Translations under genes and position numbers: made by a program
The notes under the pieces: generated by a model
Seen by the model: the letters and a program-made list of their open reading frames with translations, nothing else
The model's database searches: none
Told to the model about the DNA's origin: nothing
IMG/VR virus record: IMGVR_UViG_3300036719_005587
Coordinates: 1-40,065 of that record
Strand: one strand, 5' to 3'
DNA: 40,065 bases
From: a virus
In this document: positions 31,288 to 39,919 of the stretch, piece by piece
Layout: every line of letters starts with the position of its first letter
Position numbering within the stretch: position 1 is the first letter of the stretch

Positions 31288-31895
31288 GCCAAGGGAATTC
31301 GACATCACCCGCGCTACCCGCTGACGTCGCGGAAAAGATTCTCGACGCGGATTTTCAAAACGTAGTTCGCAAAGTTGCGGCCGGAAAACCGCTCACCGTG
31401 GCCGAGCGGGCGCGCATTGAATCACGGGCGGCTGGCAGCGAGGAAACGCTCGCCTATGCAAAAACGCTCGTCGAGCTTGCTGCTGTGTTAGGTGTTACTC
31501 GCCGCACGCTTACCACCTGGCAGAAGATGGAGGGTTCTCCGAAGCCGCTGTCCAACGGCTTGTGGCCTGTGGCCGATTGGCGCGAGTTCGTCCGGCTGCG
31601 GGGACTCAAGGCAGGCAAAACTCCGGTCGGCAACGAGGAGGCTCTCAAGGCGCGCAAGTTGCTCGCCGAAGTCGAGGAGCGCGAACTCCGCATCGCCGTG
31701 AAAAGGGGCGAATACGTTCCGATCCATCTAGTGAAGAGCGAGTGGATCGGCCATGTCGCCCGAGCGACTTCCATCCTGAGAGCCAAGTTTGAAAACGAAC
31801 TTCCGCCCATCCTATCCGGTCTCGACGCCACCGGCATCCAGCGGGAATGCCGACAGGCGATTGATGAGGTTCTCCTTTGCCTCCACGAATCATGA
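31284..31895 (+). CDS. terminase small subunit (Nu1-like)
   Basis: A 203-residue protein with an N-terminal winged helix-turn-helix (LVELAAVLGVTRRTLTTWQK, about 62-81) for cos/pac recognition, and a charged helical C-terminus (EVEERELRIAVKRGEYVPIH) for contact with the large subunit. It overlaps the CmoA-like gene and the large terminase gene by four bases each, giving a tight packaging unit. Confidence 0.75.
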   Translation: MSQGNSTSPALPADVAEKILDADFQNVVRKVAAGKPLTVAERARIESRAAGSEETLAYAKTLVELAAVLGVTRRTLTTWQKMEGSPKPLSNGLWPVADWREFVRLRGLKAGKTPVGNEEALKARKLLAEVEERELRIAVKRGEYVPIHLVKSEWIGHVARATSILRAKFENELPPILSGLDATGIQRECRQAIDEVLLCLHES

Positions 31896-33712
31896 AAGTG
31901 CTAAACGACATCTGGCGCGAAGCATGGCAACCGCCCGACCGTCGGCCTGCCTGGCAATGGTGCGAGGATCACATCGAGGGGATTCCCTACTCGCCCAACC
32001 CGGGACGCTTCCGGTCGGACAATTCGCCGTGGATTCGCGAGGTCATGGAGTCATTGGTCGATCCACGCATCCGACTCGTTTCGATTATCGCGTCCGTTCA
32101 GTCCTCTAAGACCACCGCGCCCGAGCTGACAATTTGTTACATCATCGCCAACCTTCCGGGGCCAGCCCTTTGGCTCGATCAAACCGATGAGGATGCCCGC
32201 GATTATTCCGAGTCGCGCCTGCAGAAGCTCTTCGACCAGTGCGAGCCTGTGAGACGGCTCATGCCGACCGGCATCCACCGCCACAAGCGCAAGAACAACA
32301 CGATCCAGTTCAACAACGGAATGACGCTCTGGATTCTTGGGGCGCACAATAAGACCAACCTCCAGCGACGCTCGATTCGCTGGTTGATCGGGGACGAGAC
32401 GTGGCGCTGGCCGGTCGGTCACATGGCGGAAGCGGAGGCGCGTGTCACTGCCTTCGGTTGGCTCGGCAAGTGTATCTTCATGAGTCAGGGCGGGGAGGAG
32501 GACGATGACACCCACAGGAAGTTCGAATCCACTGACCAGCGCGAGTGGACGTTTGCTTGTCCTGAGTGCCATCACCGGCAGCCGTTTAAATGGGAATGCG
32601 TCGAGTGGAGCAAGTCGGCCAGGGATGAATTCGGTGAATGGGATTACGACGAAGTCCGGCGCACCACTGCAATGCGCTGTGAGTCGTGCAACCACTACTT
32701 CAACGACGGCGAGCGCACCCGTCGTGAACTCAATGCGACCGGGGCGTTCGTCGCCAAGAATCCGAAAGCCTCGAAGGAAAACGTCGGCTTCCACTGGAAC
32801 GCGTTGTGCGCGATGAGTTGGGGGCAGCTTGCCGAACTCTACCTGCGGGCCAAGGCATCGGCGCGCAAGGGCGACGTTTCACTGCTCCAACAATTCTATC
32901 AGAAGCGGCTCGGTCTGCCGTGGCGCGAATACGTCGAAGACTACAAGCTGGAGATCGTCAAATCCGGCTACAAGCGCGGCGAGACATGGGAAGAGGAGGG
33001 CGCGATTGAGCCGAAGAGCGGACGTGTGATTGCCGCCCCGCTGCCCGAGCGCAACGGCCTCATCCCGCTGCGCTTCATCACAGTGGACTGCCAGATGGAC
33101 CACCTGTTCGCCGTGGTGCGCTCATGGTCGGCGGAGGGATCTAGCCGCCTCATGTGGAACGAGCGCATCCTGACCTTCACCGACATCGACGTGTTGCAGG
33201 AACGCTTTGATGTTCACCCGAGCCTCGTGTTTCTCGATGCCGGCTATGCGACCTACGATGTCTATCGTGAGTGCGCCAAGCGAGGATGGGTCGCGCTCAT
33301 TGGCGACCGCCGCCCAGTCTATGCGCACAAGGGGCGCGATGGAAAAACAGTCCAACGGTTCTACTCGCCCCGGCGCAAGGTCGTGCTTTCGCATCGCCAG
33401 TCCTGCCACGTCCATTACTGGAGCAACCTCAATATCAAAGACACGCTAGCCCGTTTGCGCCGCAACCAAGATCCTGCCAAAGGACCGACTTGGGAGGTTC
33501 CCGACGACATCGACGACGACTATCTTGCGCAGCTCGAAAGCGAGCAGCGGATCAAGGAAAAGGGTCACTGGATGTGGAAGCAGATCGGCTCGCGACCGAA
33601 TCACTTTTTTGATTGTGAGTCCATGCAGGCGACAGCGGCGACCATGCTCAAGATCGTCGGCCGGGAATCCATTGCCGCCGCCCCGGTTGACACTCCGGAC
33701 GAGGGAGCATGA
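31892..33712 (+). CDS. terminase large subunit (GpA-type)
   Basis: A 606-residue large terminase of the lambda GpA family. The ATPase has an atypical Walker A (ASVQSSKTT, residues 67-75) and Walker B ending in Gly-Asp-Glu (LIGDETWRW, 166-174), as in GpA enzymes. Two zinc-ribbon cysteine pairs (CPEC and CESC) lie in the centre. The C-terminal RNase-H-like nuclease has FITVDCQMD and SLVFLDAGYA with its acidic residues. It cuts phage DNA and drives it into the prohead. Confidence 0.93.
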   Translation: MKVLNDIWREAWQPPDRRPAWQWCEDHIEGIPYSPNPGRFRSDNSPWIREVMESLVDPRIRLVSIIASVQSSKTTAPELTICYIIANLPGPALWLDQTDEDARDYSESRLQKLFDQCEPVRRLMPTGIHRHKRKNNTIQFNNGMTLWILGAHNKTNLQRRSIRWLIGDETWRWPVGHMAEAEARVTAFGWLGKCIFMSQGGEEDDDTHRKFESTDQREWTFACPECHHRQPFKWECVEWSKSARDEFGEWDYDEVRRTTAMRCESCNHYFNDGERTRRELNATGAFVAKNPKASKENVGFHWNALCAMSWGQLAELYLRAKASARKGDVSLLQQFYQKRLGLPWREYVEDYKLEIVKSGYKRGETWEEEGAIEPKSGRVIAAPLPERNGLIPLRFITVDCQMDHLFAVVRSWSAEGSSRLMWNERILTFTDIDVLQERFDVHPSLVFLDAGYATYDVYRECAKRGWVALIGDRRPVYAHKGRDGKTVQRFYSPRRKVVLSHRQSCHVHYWSNLNIKDTLARLRRNQDPAKGPTWEVPDDIDDDYLAQLESEQRIKEKGHWMWKQIGSRPNHFFDCESMQATAATMLKIVGRESIAAAPVDTPDEGA

Positions 33713-34086
33713 AGACCGTAACCATCCTCCGCTTCCTCACGTTCCTTGGTTCTGGAATGTCCACGCTCGCCGCACTGGATCTGGCGGGTATCGCCCAGCT
33801 TTTCGATCCGACGATGGCAAAATACCTGCTTGCCGCCGGTCCCGCCGCGCTCGCCGTGAAAGAACTGGTGGTCGTGCTTGGCGATCTGTTTGACGACGGC
33901 AAGCCAAACCAATCGTTCAAGGTTGGACTGTTCTGTTTGGCAATGGGTGTTCTGACCGTCCCGTTTCTCGCCTCATGCGCCACGCCACCCGCCGTCACCG
34001 GGGAATTCATCGGCAAGGACGGGCGCATCCGGGTTCATCCGGACGGTCGCTTTGAAATCGTCGTCGAACCCCGCACCTCCAAGTAA
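33709..34086 (+). CDS. holin-like membrane protein with embedded lipobox
   Basis: A 125-residue protein with two hydrophobic segments (about 5-30 and 35-58) and a third near 70-87 that ends in a lipobox, LASC (87-90), followed by a short hydrophilic tail with a VTGEFIGKDGRIRVHP motif. An internal ATG at codon 79 would encode a 47-residue lipoprotein starting MGVLTVPFLASC, the size of an Rz1-like outer-membrane spanin. It lies directly before an M15 endolysin, so it probably takes part in lysis. Whether the protein is made as one holin-lipoprotein or as two is unknown. Confidence 0.6.
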   Translation: MKTVTILRFLTFLGSGMSTLAALDLAGIAQLFDPTMAKYLLAAGPAALAVKELVVVLGDLFDDGKPNQSFKVGLFCLAMGVLTVPFLASCATPPAVTGEFIGKDGRIRVHPDGRFEIVVEPRTSK

Positions 34087-34089
34087 GCC

Positions 34090-34524
34090 ATGAACACGTT
34101 CAGTGATTGGTTTGCTTCCCAGAGATTTCGTAACTTCGGCGCGGGTGAGTTCACCAGCTACTTCGCCCGCGAGCGTAAGGGCATGAAAAACAGCCTGCCG
34201 TCGCGGCTGCTCTGGAAAAACATCGTGCCCGCTCTTCGTATCGTGGACGAACTCCGCGATTCGTTCGGCAGGTCATGCACCATCCTGAGTTCCTACCGAT
34301 CGCCCGACTACAACAAGGCGGTCGGTGGAGCATCATCCAGTCAGCATCTTGAGTTCACCGCTCTCGACATCGCATTCGACGGCATCAGCCCACAGCGCGT
34401 CTATGACCGGCTGCTCGAATGGCGCAAGGCCGGCAAGTTCACCGGAGGTCTCGGCATCTACCCATCATCGGGCTTCGTCCACATCGACACGCGTGGGCGC
34501 AACGCCACCTGGAAAGGTAAATAA
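34090..34524 (+). CDS. M15-type peptidase (endolysin)
   Basis: A 144-residue protein with the Peptidase_M15_3-like fold: SYRSPDYNKAVGGASSSQHL has the Arg-Ser-Pro and the zinc-binding His, then EFTALDIAFDG supplies the Asp and GFVHIDTRG the second His. It probably cuts peptidoglycan cross-links at host lysis. It follows the holin-like gene after three bases and starts without a signal peptide. The N-terminal 40 residues (FRNFGAGEFTSYFARER) match the common lead-in of this family. Confidence 0.85.
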   Translation: MNTFSDWFASQRFRNFGAGEFTSYFARERKGMKNSLPSRLLWKNIVPALRIVDELRDSFGRSCTILSSYRSPDYNKAVGGASSSQHLEFTALDIAFDGISPQRVYDRLLEWRKAGKFTGGLGIYPSSGFVHIDTRGRNATWKGK

Positions 34525-34527
34525 CTC

Positions 34528-34788
34528 ATGGCACGCGGACTCTTCATCACCGGCTTCACGATTTCCGAGGTGCTCGCCATCCAGTCGCGGGCGAAGGAAT
34601 TTCTTATCGAGGGCAAAACCCTCATGACCTGGAACGAGGCGGGCAGTTCTGCCACCAAGCAGTTCACCATGCCCGTCGATCAGGTGCTTGAGGAATGCGC
34701 CCACGCACTGCGAATTCTCGACCCGGCCACTTACGGCAAACCTCGCACCGTCGCCGCTTCCTTCATCTCCGGCCACCTCTCGAAATGA
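34528..34788 (+). CDS. gpW-like head-tail joining protein
   Basis: An 86-residue protein of the lambda gpW type: a short beta-hairpin-like segment (KTLMTWNEAGSSATKQFTMP) between two helices. It sits between the lysis and portal genes, as gpW sits before the portal in lambdoid genomes, and joins head to tail after packaging. It overlaps the portal gene start by four bases. Confidence 0.7.
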   Translation: MARGLFITGFTISEVLAIQSRAKEFLIEGKTLMTWNEAGSSATKQFTMPVDQVLEECAHALRILDPATYGKPRTVAASFISGHLSK

Positions 34789-36176
34789 ATCCGCTCAAAT
34801 CCTTCGCCCTCAAATGGCTGCCGCCGGTTCTCGTCCCCAAGGCATGGGGATCGCCCTTCGAGTCTGCCAACTGGTCGTCCCGCCGTGGATTGGTTCCGGG
34901 ATTTGCCCCCACGGACGCTCGGCACGAACTCACGCCAGGTGTGCGCTCGGAATTAGTCCGCAAGTCGCGCTACCTCCACAAGAACTCGGGCTTCGTCCGC
35001 GAACTGGTCGCCAACATGGCCATCTACTCGACCGGCGATGGCATCCGCGTGCAGGCGCAATCACTCGACCCTGAGTGGAACCGTGCCGCCGAGGCATACT
35101 TCGCCCTGTGGTCGGCCCGCTGTGAGGTGACTCGCCGATTCTCGTTCGAGGAATGCCAGGCGCTCGTCTGCCGGGGCATCGACATCGACGGCGAATACTT
35201 CGTCCACAAAACCCACGACGCCGAGGGTGAACCACGCATCCAGTTGATCGAATCCCACCGGATTGGCGACCAGTTCGGCTCCAGGGAAACTCTCGATGGC
35301 GTCGGTGTCGATGCTTGGGGCGCACCGATCTTTTACCGCGCCTTGGAAGACAATGGCAGTTCCCGCGATCTATCATCCGCCTCGATGCTCCACATCCACG
35401 AGCCTGAATGGGCGGGTGGCGTGCGCTCGCATCCCACCATCCAGCATTCGATCAACCACGTCCTCGATGAGATCGAGCTGTTGGCGCTGGAAAAACACGC
35501 GGTGAAGGACAACGCCGATATTTCCCGCGTGCTCAAAACCGCCCGTGGCGAACTTGATGACAATGGCGATTTCGTGGTCGGTGGCGCAGCCGGTAGCAAT
35601 GATCCAAGTGATCCAATCACGCTCCAGAAGATCGTGGGCGGCAAGCTTGTGGCACTCAAACCCGACGAATCCATCGAGAGCTTCCAGTCCAACCGCCCAT
35701 CGCCCACCTTCACCGGCTTCTTGGAGCACCTACGGCGTGACTCGGCTTTGGGAGTGATTCCCTTCGAGTTCGCGGCGGATTCCAGCAAGATCGGCGGGGC
35801 AGGCGTGCGCTTGATCGTCGCCAAAGCCGACCGCCGGTTCTCCTTCCGTCAGATGATCTTGGAACGCCGCCTCATTAAACCGGTGTGGACCTACGTGATC
35901 GGAGATGCGATCAACCGCGGACTCCTGCCGCCCATCGAAGGCTGGTGGAAGATTTCCTCCGTGCCGCCCAAGCGTGTGACCGTGGACGCCGGACGTGAAG
36001 CCCAGCAGAACCGTGCGGACGTGGAAATGGGACTCAAGACGCTATCCGACCACTTCCAAGAACTCGGTGCTGACTTCGGCGAGGAAATCGAACGCCGCGC
36101 CAGCGATGCGAAGCTCATTCTTGAGACGGCGGCAAAACACGGCATCCCAGTTGAGATGCTGTGGAAGCCGTCATGA
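34785..36176 (+). CDS. portal protein (lambda type)
   Basis: A 463-residue portal protein of the lambda family. Conserved features include LVRKSRYLHKNSGFVRELVA, LIESHRIGDQF, SSASMLHIHEPEWAGGVRSH and LERRLIKPVWTYVIGDAIN. Portals form the ring through which DNA enters the head. It overlaps the gpW-like gene by four bases and is followed by the AT-rich lipoprotein insertion. Confidence 0.9.
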   Translation: MNPLKSFALKWLPPVLVPKAWGSPFESANWSSRRGLVPGFAPTDARHELTPGVRSELVRKSRYLHKNSGFVRELVANMAIYSTGDGIRVQAQSLDPEWNRAAEAYFALWSARCEVTRRFSFEECQALVCRGIDIDGEYFVHKTHDAEGEPRIQLIESHRIGDQFGSRETLDGVGVDAWGAPIFYRALEDNGSSRDLSSASMLHIHEPEWAGGVRSHPTIQHSINHVLDEIELLALEKHAVKDNADISRVLKTARGELDDNGDFVVGGAAGSNDPSDPITLQKIVGGKLVALKPDESIESFQSNRPSPTFTGFLEHLRRDSALGVIPFEFAADSSKIGGAGVRLIVAKADRRFSFRQMILERRLIKPVWTYVIGDAINRGLLPPIEGWWKISSVPPKRVTVDAGREAQQNRADVEMGLKTLSDHFQELGADFGEEIERRASDAKLILETAAKHGIPVEMLWKPS

Positions 36177-36194
36177 CGAAAAGGTCTTCAATCC

Positions 36195-36229
36195 TTGACA
36201 TAGTTCGAACTACAGAATTGGCTAATCCC
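36195..36229 (+). promoter_or_regulatory. possible private promoter of the lipoprotein moron
   Basis: TTGACA at 36195-36200 is a perfect -35 hexamer in AT-rich DNA just after the portal stop. A -10 match is weak (GCTAAT, 20 bases later). This suggests the inserted gene has its own promoter, but it is a judgement by eye. Confidence 0.25.
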
Positions 36230-36232
36230 ATT

Positions 36233-36547
36233 ATGAAATTCTTGATTTCACTAGTTTTATCGGTCGCGACTCTGGGTTGTGTAACCTCATCAAAGAATTT
36301 AGCGCAAGTAAGCCAAGGCATGCCCAAGGATGAGGTCATTCAGATTCTCGGACCGCCTGCAAGTGTATCGGTTCACCAAGGCTATGAGTTAATGCGTTAC
36401 CAACTGAGTGGAACAAATGCTCCAATTCTTAACCCGAATCACCCCAACTTTGCTGAAGGATACACAGTAAAATTTAAGAGCGGAAAAGTTGTGGCCTTCG
36501 GTAGGGACGATGAGTTTGAAACAATTAACGTGAAGTCTGCCGAATAA
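36233..36547 (+). CDS. BamE/SmpA-like lipoprotein (moron)
   Basis: A 104-residue lipoprotein. The signal MKFLISLVLSVATLGC ends in a lipobox (Leu-Gly-Cys), so it is lipid-anchored. The mature part matches the SmpA/OmlA/BamE fold: VSQGMPKDEVIQILGPPASV, then YELMRYQLSG. The gene is markedly AT-richer than the flanking portal and protease genes, has a possible own promoter, and interrupts the usual portal-protease order, so it is a moron. It may alter the host outer membrane or BAM complex, for example to exclude competing phages. Confidence 0.8.
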   Translation: MKFLISLVLSVATLGCVTSSKNLAQVSQGMPKDEVIQILGPPASVSVHQGYELMRYQLSGTNAPILNPNHPNFAEGYTVKFKSGKVVAFGRDDEFETINVKSAE

Positions 36548-36587
36548 CAATCGGCCAAGGACGCAGCGTTGACACCGCCGCCGGGGC

Positions 36588-37871
36588 GTGAACTCGCTCC
36601 TCCTGCAAAATCGCGAATGGCTGATCCAACCTGACGCGCTTCGGTCGATGATCGCTGCGGCGGATTCTTTCCGTGCGCTCGGCAATCCAGTCGTCCGTGA
36701 CCAAGCATCCAGCTCTCTTCTATCCGTTGAAGACGGAGTGGCCACGGTTTCGATCAACGGCCCGATCATCCGCAAGCCTGACATCTTTGCGCGGGTGCTG
36801 ATGGGCGCGACCGACTCCGAGGAAATCGGATCTGCGATTCAAGAAGCCGCTTCGCGTCCCGACATCAAAGCGGTGTTTTTGGACATCGATTCTCCAGGTG
36901 GAACCGTGGCCGGCACACCGGAACTCGCAGCGGCCGTGGCATCTCTCGATAAGAAGAAGCCAGTCTATGCCTTCTCATCCGGCCTGATGGCATCCGCCGC
37001 CTACTGGATCGCCAGCCAAGCCCGAGCCATTTACGCCACGCCCTCTGCTCAAGTCGGCTCAATCGGCGTGGTGCAGGCCGTGGTCGATCGTTCGGCAGCC
37101 ATAAATGCCGCAGGAATCAAGGTGGAGGTTTTCTCGGTCGGCAAATACAAGGCGATGGGCGCTCCAGGCACTCCGCTCACCGACGACCAACGCGAGTTGA
37201 TCCAATCGAATCTCGCGGAAATCGCCGGTGAATTTCATGCAGCCGTTCTAGCAAAAGGTCGCGCAATTCCACCCGAGGCCATGGAAGGCCAGACTTTCAG
37301 CGGCAAGCAGGCACAACGCCATAACCTCGCAGGCATGGTGCAAGACCGCGCCGAAGCCATGCGCCGCCTAAAAGTCTATCACGCAGCAGTTGACATGGGA
37401 ACACGTGCGATGACTACCGCACTCGAAGACCAACTCCTCGAAGCCCGCACGCAGGTCGATGACCTTACGCGGGATTATCAGGCACAAACCGAACTCCTCA
37501 CTGAAAACTCCACGGCACTCGATGCCCTGCGTGGTGAGGTGGAAACTCTAACGGCCCAGCTCGAATCGCTCACCATCGAGCGGGATGCCGCCACTCAGGA
37601 AGCTACCAGCCTTAACTCACGCATTACCGAGCTTCAGGCGTCGCAGGTGGATTTCGACCGCAGACTGCAACTCGAAGTCGCCCGCGTCGTCGCTTCCACC
37701 GGCACTACGCTTCCCGCTCGCATCACCCCGGCTGGCGACTCCCAACAAGCCCCTCAAGCGATCTCTCTGAACGAACTCGTCGCCCAATACGAGCAACTCG
37801 TCAGCGACCACAAGCCCGTGGAAGCCGCCGCCTTCTATCAACAACACCTCGCCAAACACTTCACCCGCTAA
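36588..37871 (+). CDS. S49-type prohead protease with scaffold-like tail
   Basis: A 427-residue protein. Residues 50-270 are a SppA/ClpP-like serine protease: FLDIDSPGGTVAGT, the Ser in SSGLMASAAYWIAS and the Lys in SVGKYKAMGAPG. The last 150 residues are helical and coiled-coil-like (EDQLLEARTQVDDLTRDYQA) and resemble a scaffold domain, as in lambda gpC, which also encodes its scaffold Nu3 from an internal start. ATGs at 37395 and 37410 could play that part. The start is GTG at 36588, preceded by a TTGACACC box shared with the gene at 38863. Confidence 0.88.
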   Translation: MNSLLLQNREWLIQPDALRSMIAAADSFRALGNPVVRDQASSSLLSVEDGVATVSINGPIIRKPDIFARVLMGATDSEEIGSAIQEAASRPDIKAVFLDIDSPGGTVAGTPELAAAVASLDKKKPVYAFSSGLMASAAYWIASQARAIYATPSAQVGSIGVVQAVVDRSAAINAAGIKVEVFSVGKYKAMGAPGTPLTDDQRELIQSNLAEIAGEFHAAVLAKGRAIPPEAMEGQTFSGKQAQRHNLAGMVQDRAEAMRRLKVYHAAVDMGTRAMTTALEDQLLEARTQVDDLTRDYQAQTELLTENSTALDALRGEVETLTAQLESLTIERDAATQEATSLNSRITELQASQVDFDRRLQLEVARVVASTGTTLPARITPAGDSQQAPQAISLNELVAQYEQLVSDHKPVEAAAFYQQHLAKHFTR

Positions 37872-37877
37872 CACGCC

Positions 37878-38774
37878 ATGCCCAACTCACACGCCACGGT
37901 TAATTCCGCCATCATCGCCCAGACCGCGCTCAACACGCTACTGGCTCGATTCCCGCTCCTCGGACAAATCGCCACCGACTTCAGTTCGGCCAGCGTGAAG
38001 TTCAACCAGGACATCGTCACCCACATCGTCACTCCCACCGTCGCCAAGGACTTCGTGCCTGCCACCGGATACGTGCCCGACGACCAAGCGCAGGTCGATG
38101 TTAGCGTGAAAATCAACAAGCACGCCTACGCGGGCTACGCCATCACCGACGTCGAACGCTCGACCAGTGAGATCGACCTGAACCAGCGCTACGCCGACAA
38201 GGTGGCCTACGCGCTTGGTCGCAAGGTGAGTGATGACCTCATGGCACTCATCATCAACGCCAACTTTACCAACAAAACGGAAATTGCTGCCGCCAGCTTT
38301 GGACGCAACTCCGTCGTGGACATCAGTACAAAGCTCAACAAGCGCTTCATCCCGGACATGGGACGATTCATGTTCGTGAACTCCGACTACTACAACGCCC
38401 TGCAAAAGGACGAGGCGCTCTACAAGGCGTTCATCACTCCCGCAGCAGGCAACGTGGTTGTTTCGGGAATTCTGCCCGACGTGAACGGCTTCACCGTGAT
38501 CGAATACTCGGCACTCCCGGAAAACGGCGAGCGTCTGGTGGGTTTTGCTGGTATTCGCGAAGGACTCATTATGGCGGCACGTGTTCCCGATGTGCCCGCC
38601 AACACCGGTGACACCGTGATCCGCGTGGTCACCGATCCGCGCACCGGCTTGTCCGTCCAAGTCCGTGACCGCTACGACGGACGCCTCGGTAAGCAGGAAG
38701 TGAGCTTCACGCTAATGTATGGTTTTGCGGCAGGCAATAAGCCCGTCATTGAACGTATCACGCGCCCTGCATAA
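37878..38774 (+). CDS. major capsid protein
   Basis: A 298-residue protein with the features of a HK97-fold coat protein similar to gp5/P22-type: a beta-rich N-terminus (FPLLGQIATDFSSASVKFNQ), a long spine helix and VNSDYYNALQKDEALYKAF with SGILPDVNGFTVIEYS near the end. Position after the protease-scaffold gene, length and lack of any enzyme motif fit. It starts seven bases after the protease stop. A strong terminator follows. Confidence 0.8.
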   Translation: MPNSHATVNSAIIAQTALNTLLARFPLLGQIATDFSSASVKFNQDIVTHIVTPTVAKDFVPATGYVPDDQAQVDVSVKINKHAYAGYAITDVERSTSEIDLNQRYADKVAYALGRKVSDDLMALIINANFTNKTEIAAASFGRNSVVDISTKLNKRFIPDMGRFMFVNSDYYNALQKDEALYKAFITPAAGNVVVSGILPDVNGFTVIEYSALPENGERLVGFAGIREGLIMAARVPDVPANTGDTVIRVVTDPRTGLSVQVRDRYDGRLGKQEVSFTLMYGFAAGNKPVIERITRPA

Positions 38775-38797
38775 GATTTTTGGATAGGAATCATGAC

Positions 38798-38840
38798 AAC
38801 GCCCTCTCCGGGAAACTGGAGGGGGTGTTTTTGTTTCGGT
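38798..38840 (+). terminator. strong rho-independent terminator
   Basis: CCCTCTCC (38802-38809) pairs with GGAGGGGG (38818-38825) and the pairing extends outward by several bases, followed by TGTTTTTGTTT. It directly follows the major capsid gene and would lower transcription of the genes that come after, matching the large capsid demand. Confidence 0.85.
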
Positions 38841-38862
38841 CGATTGACACCCCATGCCGTGC

Positions 38863-39171
38863 ATGAACTCGCTCCAAGCCGCCGCTGCCGAAGCATTCGT
38901 TGAAATTCTGCGTGACGCAGGCGTGCCGGTGACCATAGGCAGCAGGGACTATCAGGCGATGGTCTCGCCGAGCGGACTTGCAGTTGACCTTGAGGAAGGC
39001 GGCTTCACCCAGGACGGCTCACTCACGGTGAGGTTGCTCGTGGCGCATCTGCCAACGCCTCCACCCGCCCACAACGACACGATTCACATCGGGGGCGAGC
39101 GCTACAAGATCGAGGAGATCAACCGCAAGCCGGGTGCCGGTATCATCGAATACCGCGTGGCTCGTCGCTAA
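38863..39171 (+). CDS. head-completion/head-tail connector-like protein
   Basis: A 102-residue protein in the position of a head-tail connector or completion protein after the major capsid gene. The pattern RDYQAMVSPSGLAVDLEEGG, then IGGERYKIEEINRKPGAGII, is typical of small beta-rich connector proteins. The start at ATG 38863 is chosen because the upstream TTGACACC-N11 box matches that of the protease gene; ATG 38854 is also in frame. Confidence 0.65.
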   Translation: MNSLQAAAAEAFVEILRDAGVPVTIGSRDYQAMVSPSGLAVDLEEGGFTQDGSLTVRLLVAHLPTPPPAHNDTIHIGGERYKIEEINRKPGAGIIEYRVARR

Positions 39172-39182
39172 CCATCACCGCC

Positions 39183-39584
39183 ATGAACCAAGCGATCGAA
39201 GACTATCTGGCCGAACTGATTACTTCCGTGCCGTTCGTTCCCGCCCCTGAGATTTTCACCGGGACATCATCCAGCATCCGCCCGCCTGAATCTCACGCGG
39301 TTCTGGTGCTGGCAGACTCGATTGAAACCGTGGTGGGGCCACTGCATCGGGCGACCATCAAGATCATGGTCTCGTCCCCCACTGATGACCGGGCGCAACA
39401 CGCGGCACTTGCCCAAGCGGTGAAGGACGTCATGGAAGGCGCACTACCTGCGGCGAATGGATTTACGGTCGGTGGATTTAGGACGAGGTCACACGCCACC
39501 GCAGTGAGTGACGACGACCGCTGGCTGACCACCATCGAGGGCGTTCTCGGTGTGGATTGGTCGCCGGTTGACAACACGCCGTAA
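39183..39584 (+). CDS. tail-terminator-like protein (gpU/gpZ type)
   Basis: A 133-residue alpha/beta protein in the position of a minor tail or tail-terminator protein. VKDVMEGALPAANGF and FRTRSHATAVSDDDRWLTTI followed by EGVLGVDW have the strand pattern of gpU/Neck-type families. Function is inferred from position and fold impression. Confidence 0.6.
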   Translation: MNQAIEDYLAELITSVPFVPAPEIFTGTSSSIRPPESHAVLVLADSIETVVGPLHRATIKIMVSSPTDDRAQHAALAQAVKDVMEGALPAANGFTVGGFRTRSHATAVSDDDRWLTTIEGVLGVDWSPVDNTP

Positions 39585-39589
39585 GAATC

Positions 39590-39904
39590 ATGCCCGCCAC
39601 CTTCGGAGTCACCAACCTGCACGGACTCGCGCCCGCCACCGGTCACGCCCAGGAATCGTCTGCCGACGCCTCCATCGAGGTGGCCACGCTGCGTGACTCG
39701 CTCGGGGTGACCGTGGTGGCCGTGCCGAAGAAGCTCATCACCCGCAGCATCACCCTATCGGGCAAAGGCACCGTAAATTTTGGCGACGTGGTGGCAGGTG
39801 CCATCACCAAAGGCGCGGCGTTCGTGACCTCAGTGAAGGTGACGGAAAGCAACGATGAATTCCCGTCCTTCGAGATCCAGGCAACCGCCTACGACGACGC
39901 CTAA
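39590..39904 (+). CDS. tail-related hypothetical protein
   Basis: A 104-residue beta-rich protein (LITRSITLSGKGTVNFGDVV, then TSVKVTESNDEFPSFEI) likely part of the tail-tube or tail-assembly set. It starts five bases after the preceding stop. No closer family is recognised. Confidence 0.5.
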   Translation: MPATFGVTNLHGLAPATGHAQESSADASIEVATLRDSLGVTVVAVPKKLITRSITLSGKGTVNFGDVVAGAITKGAAFVTSVKVTESNDEFPSFEIQATAYDDA

Positions 39905-39919
39905 CACCCACCCACTTCC

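Noticed and set aside
30376-31308. 310-codon minus-strand frame opposite HAD and CmoA genes
   Set aside because: It is antisense to two genes with strong family motifs and has no recognisable domain of its own.
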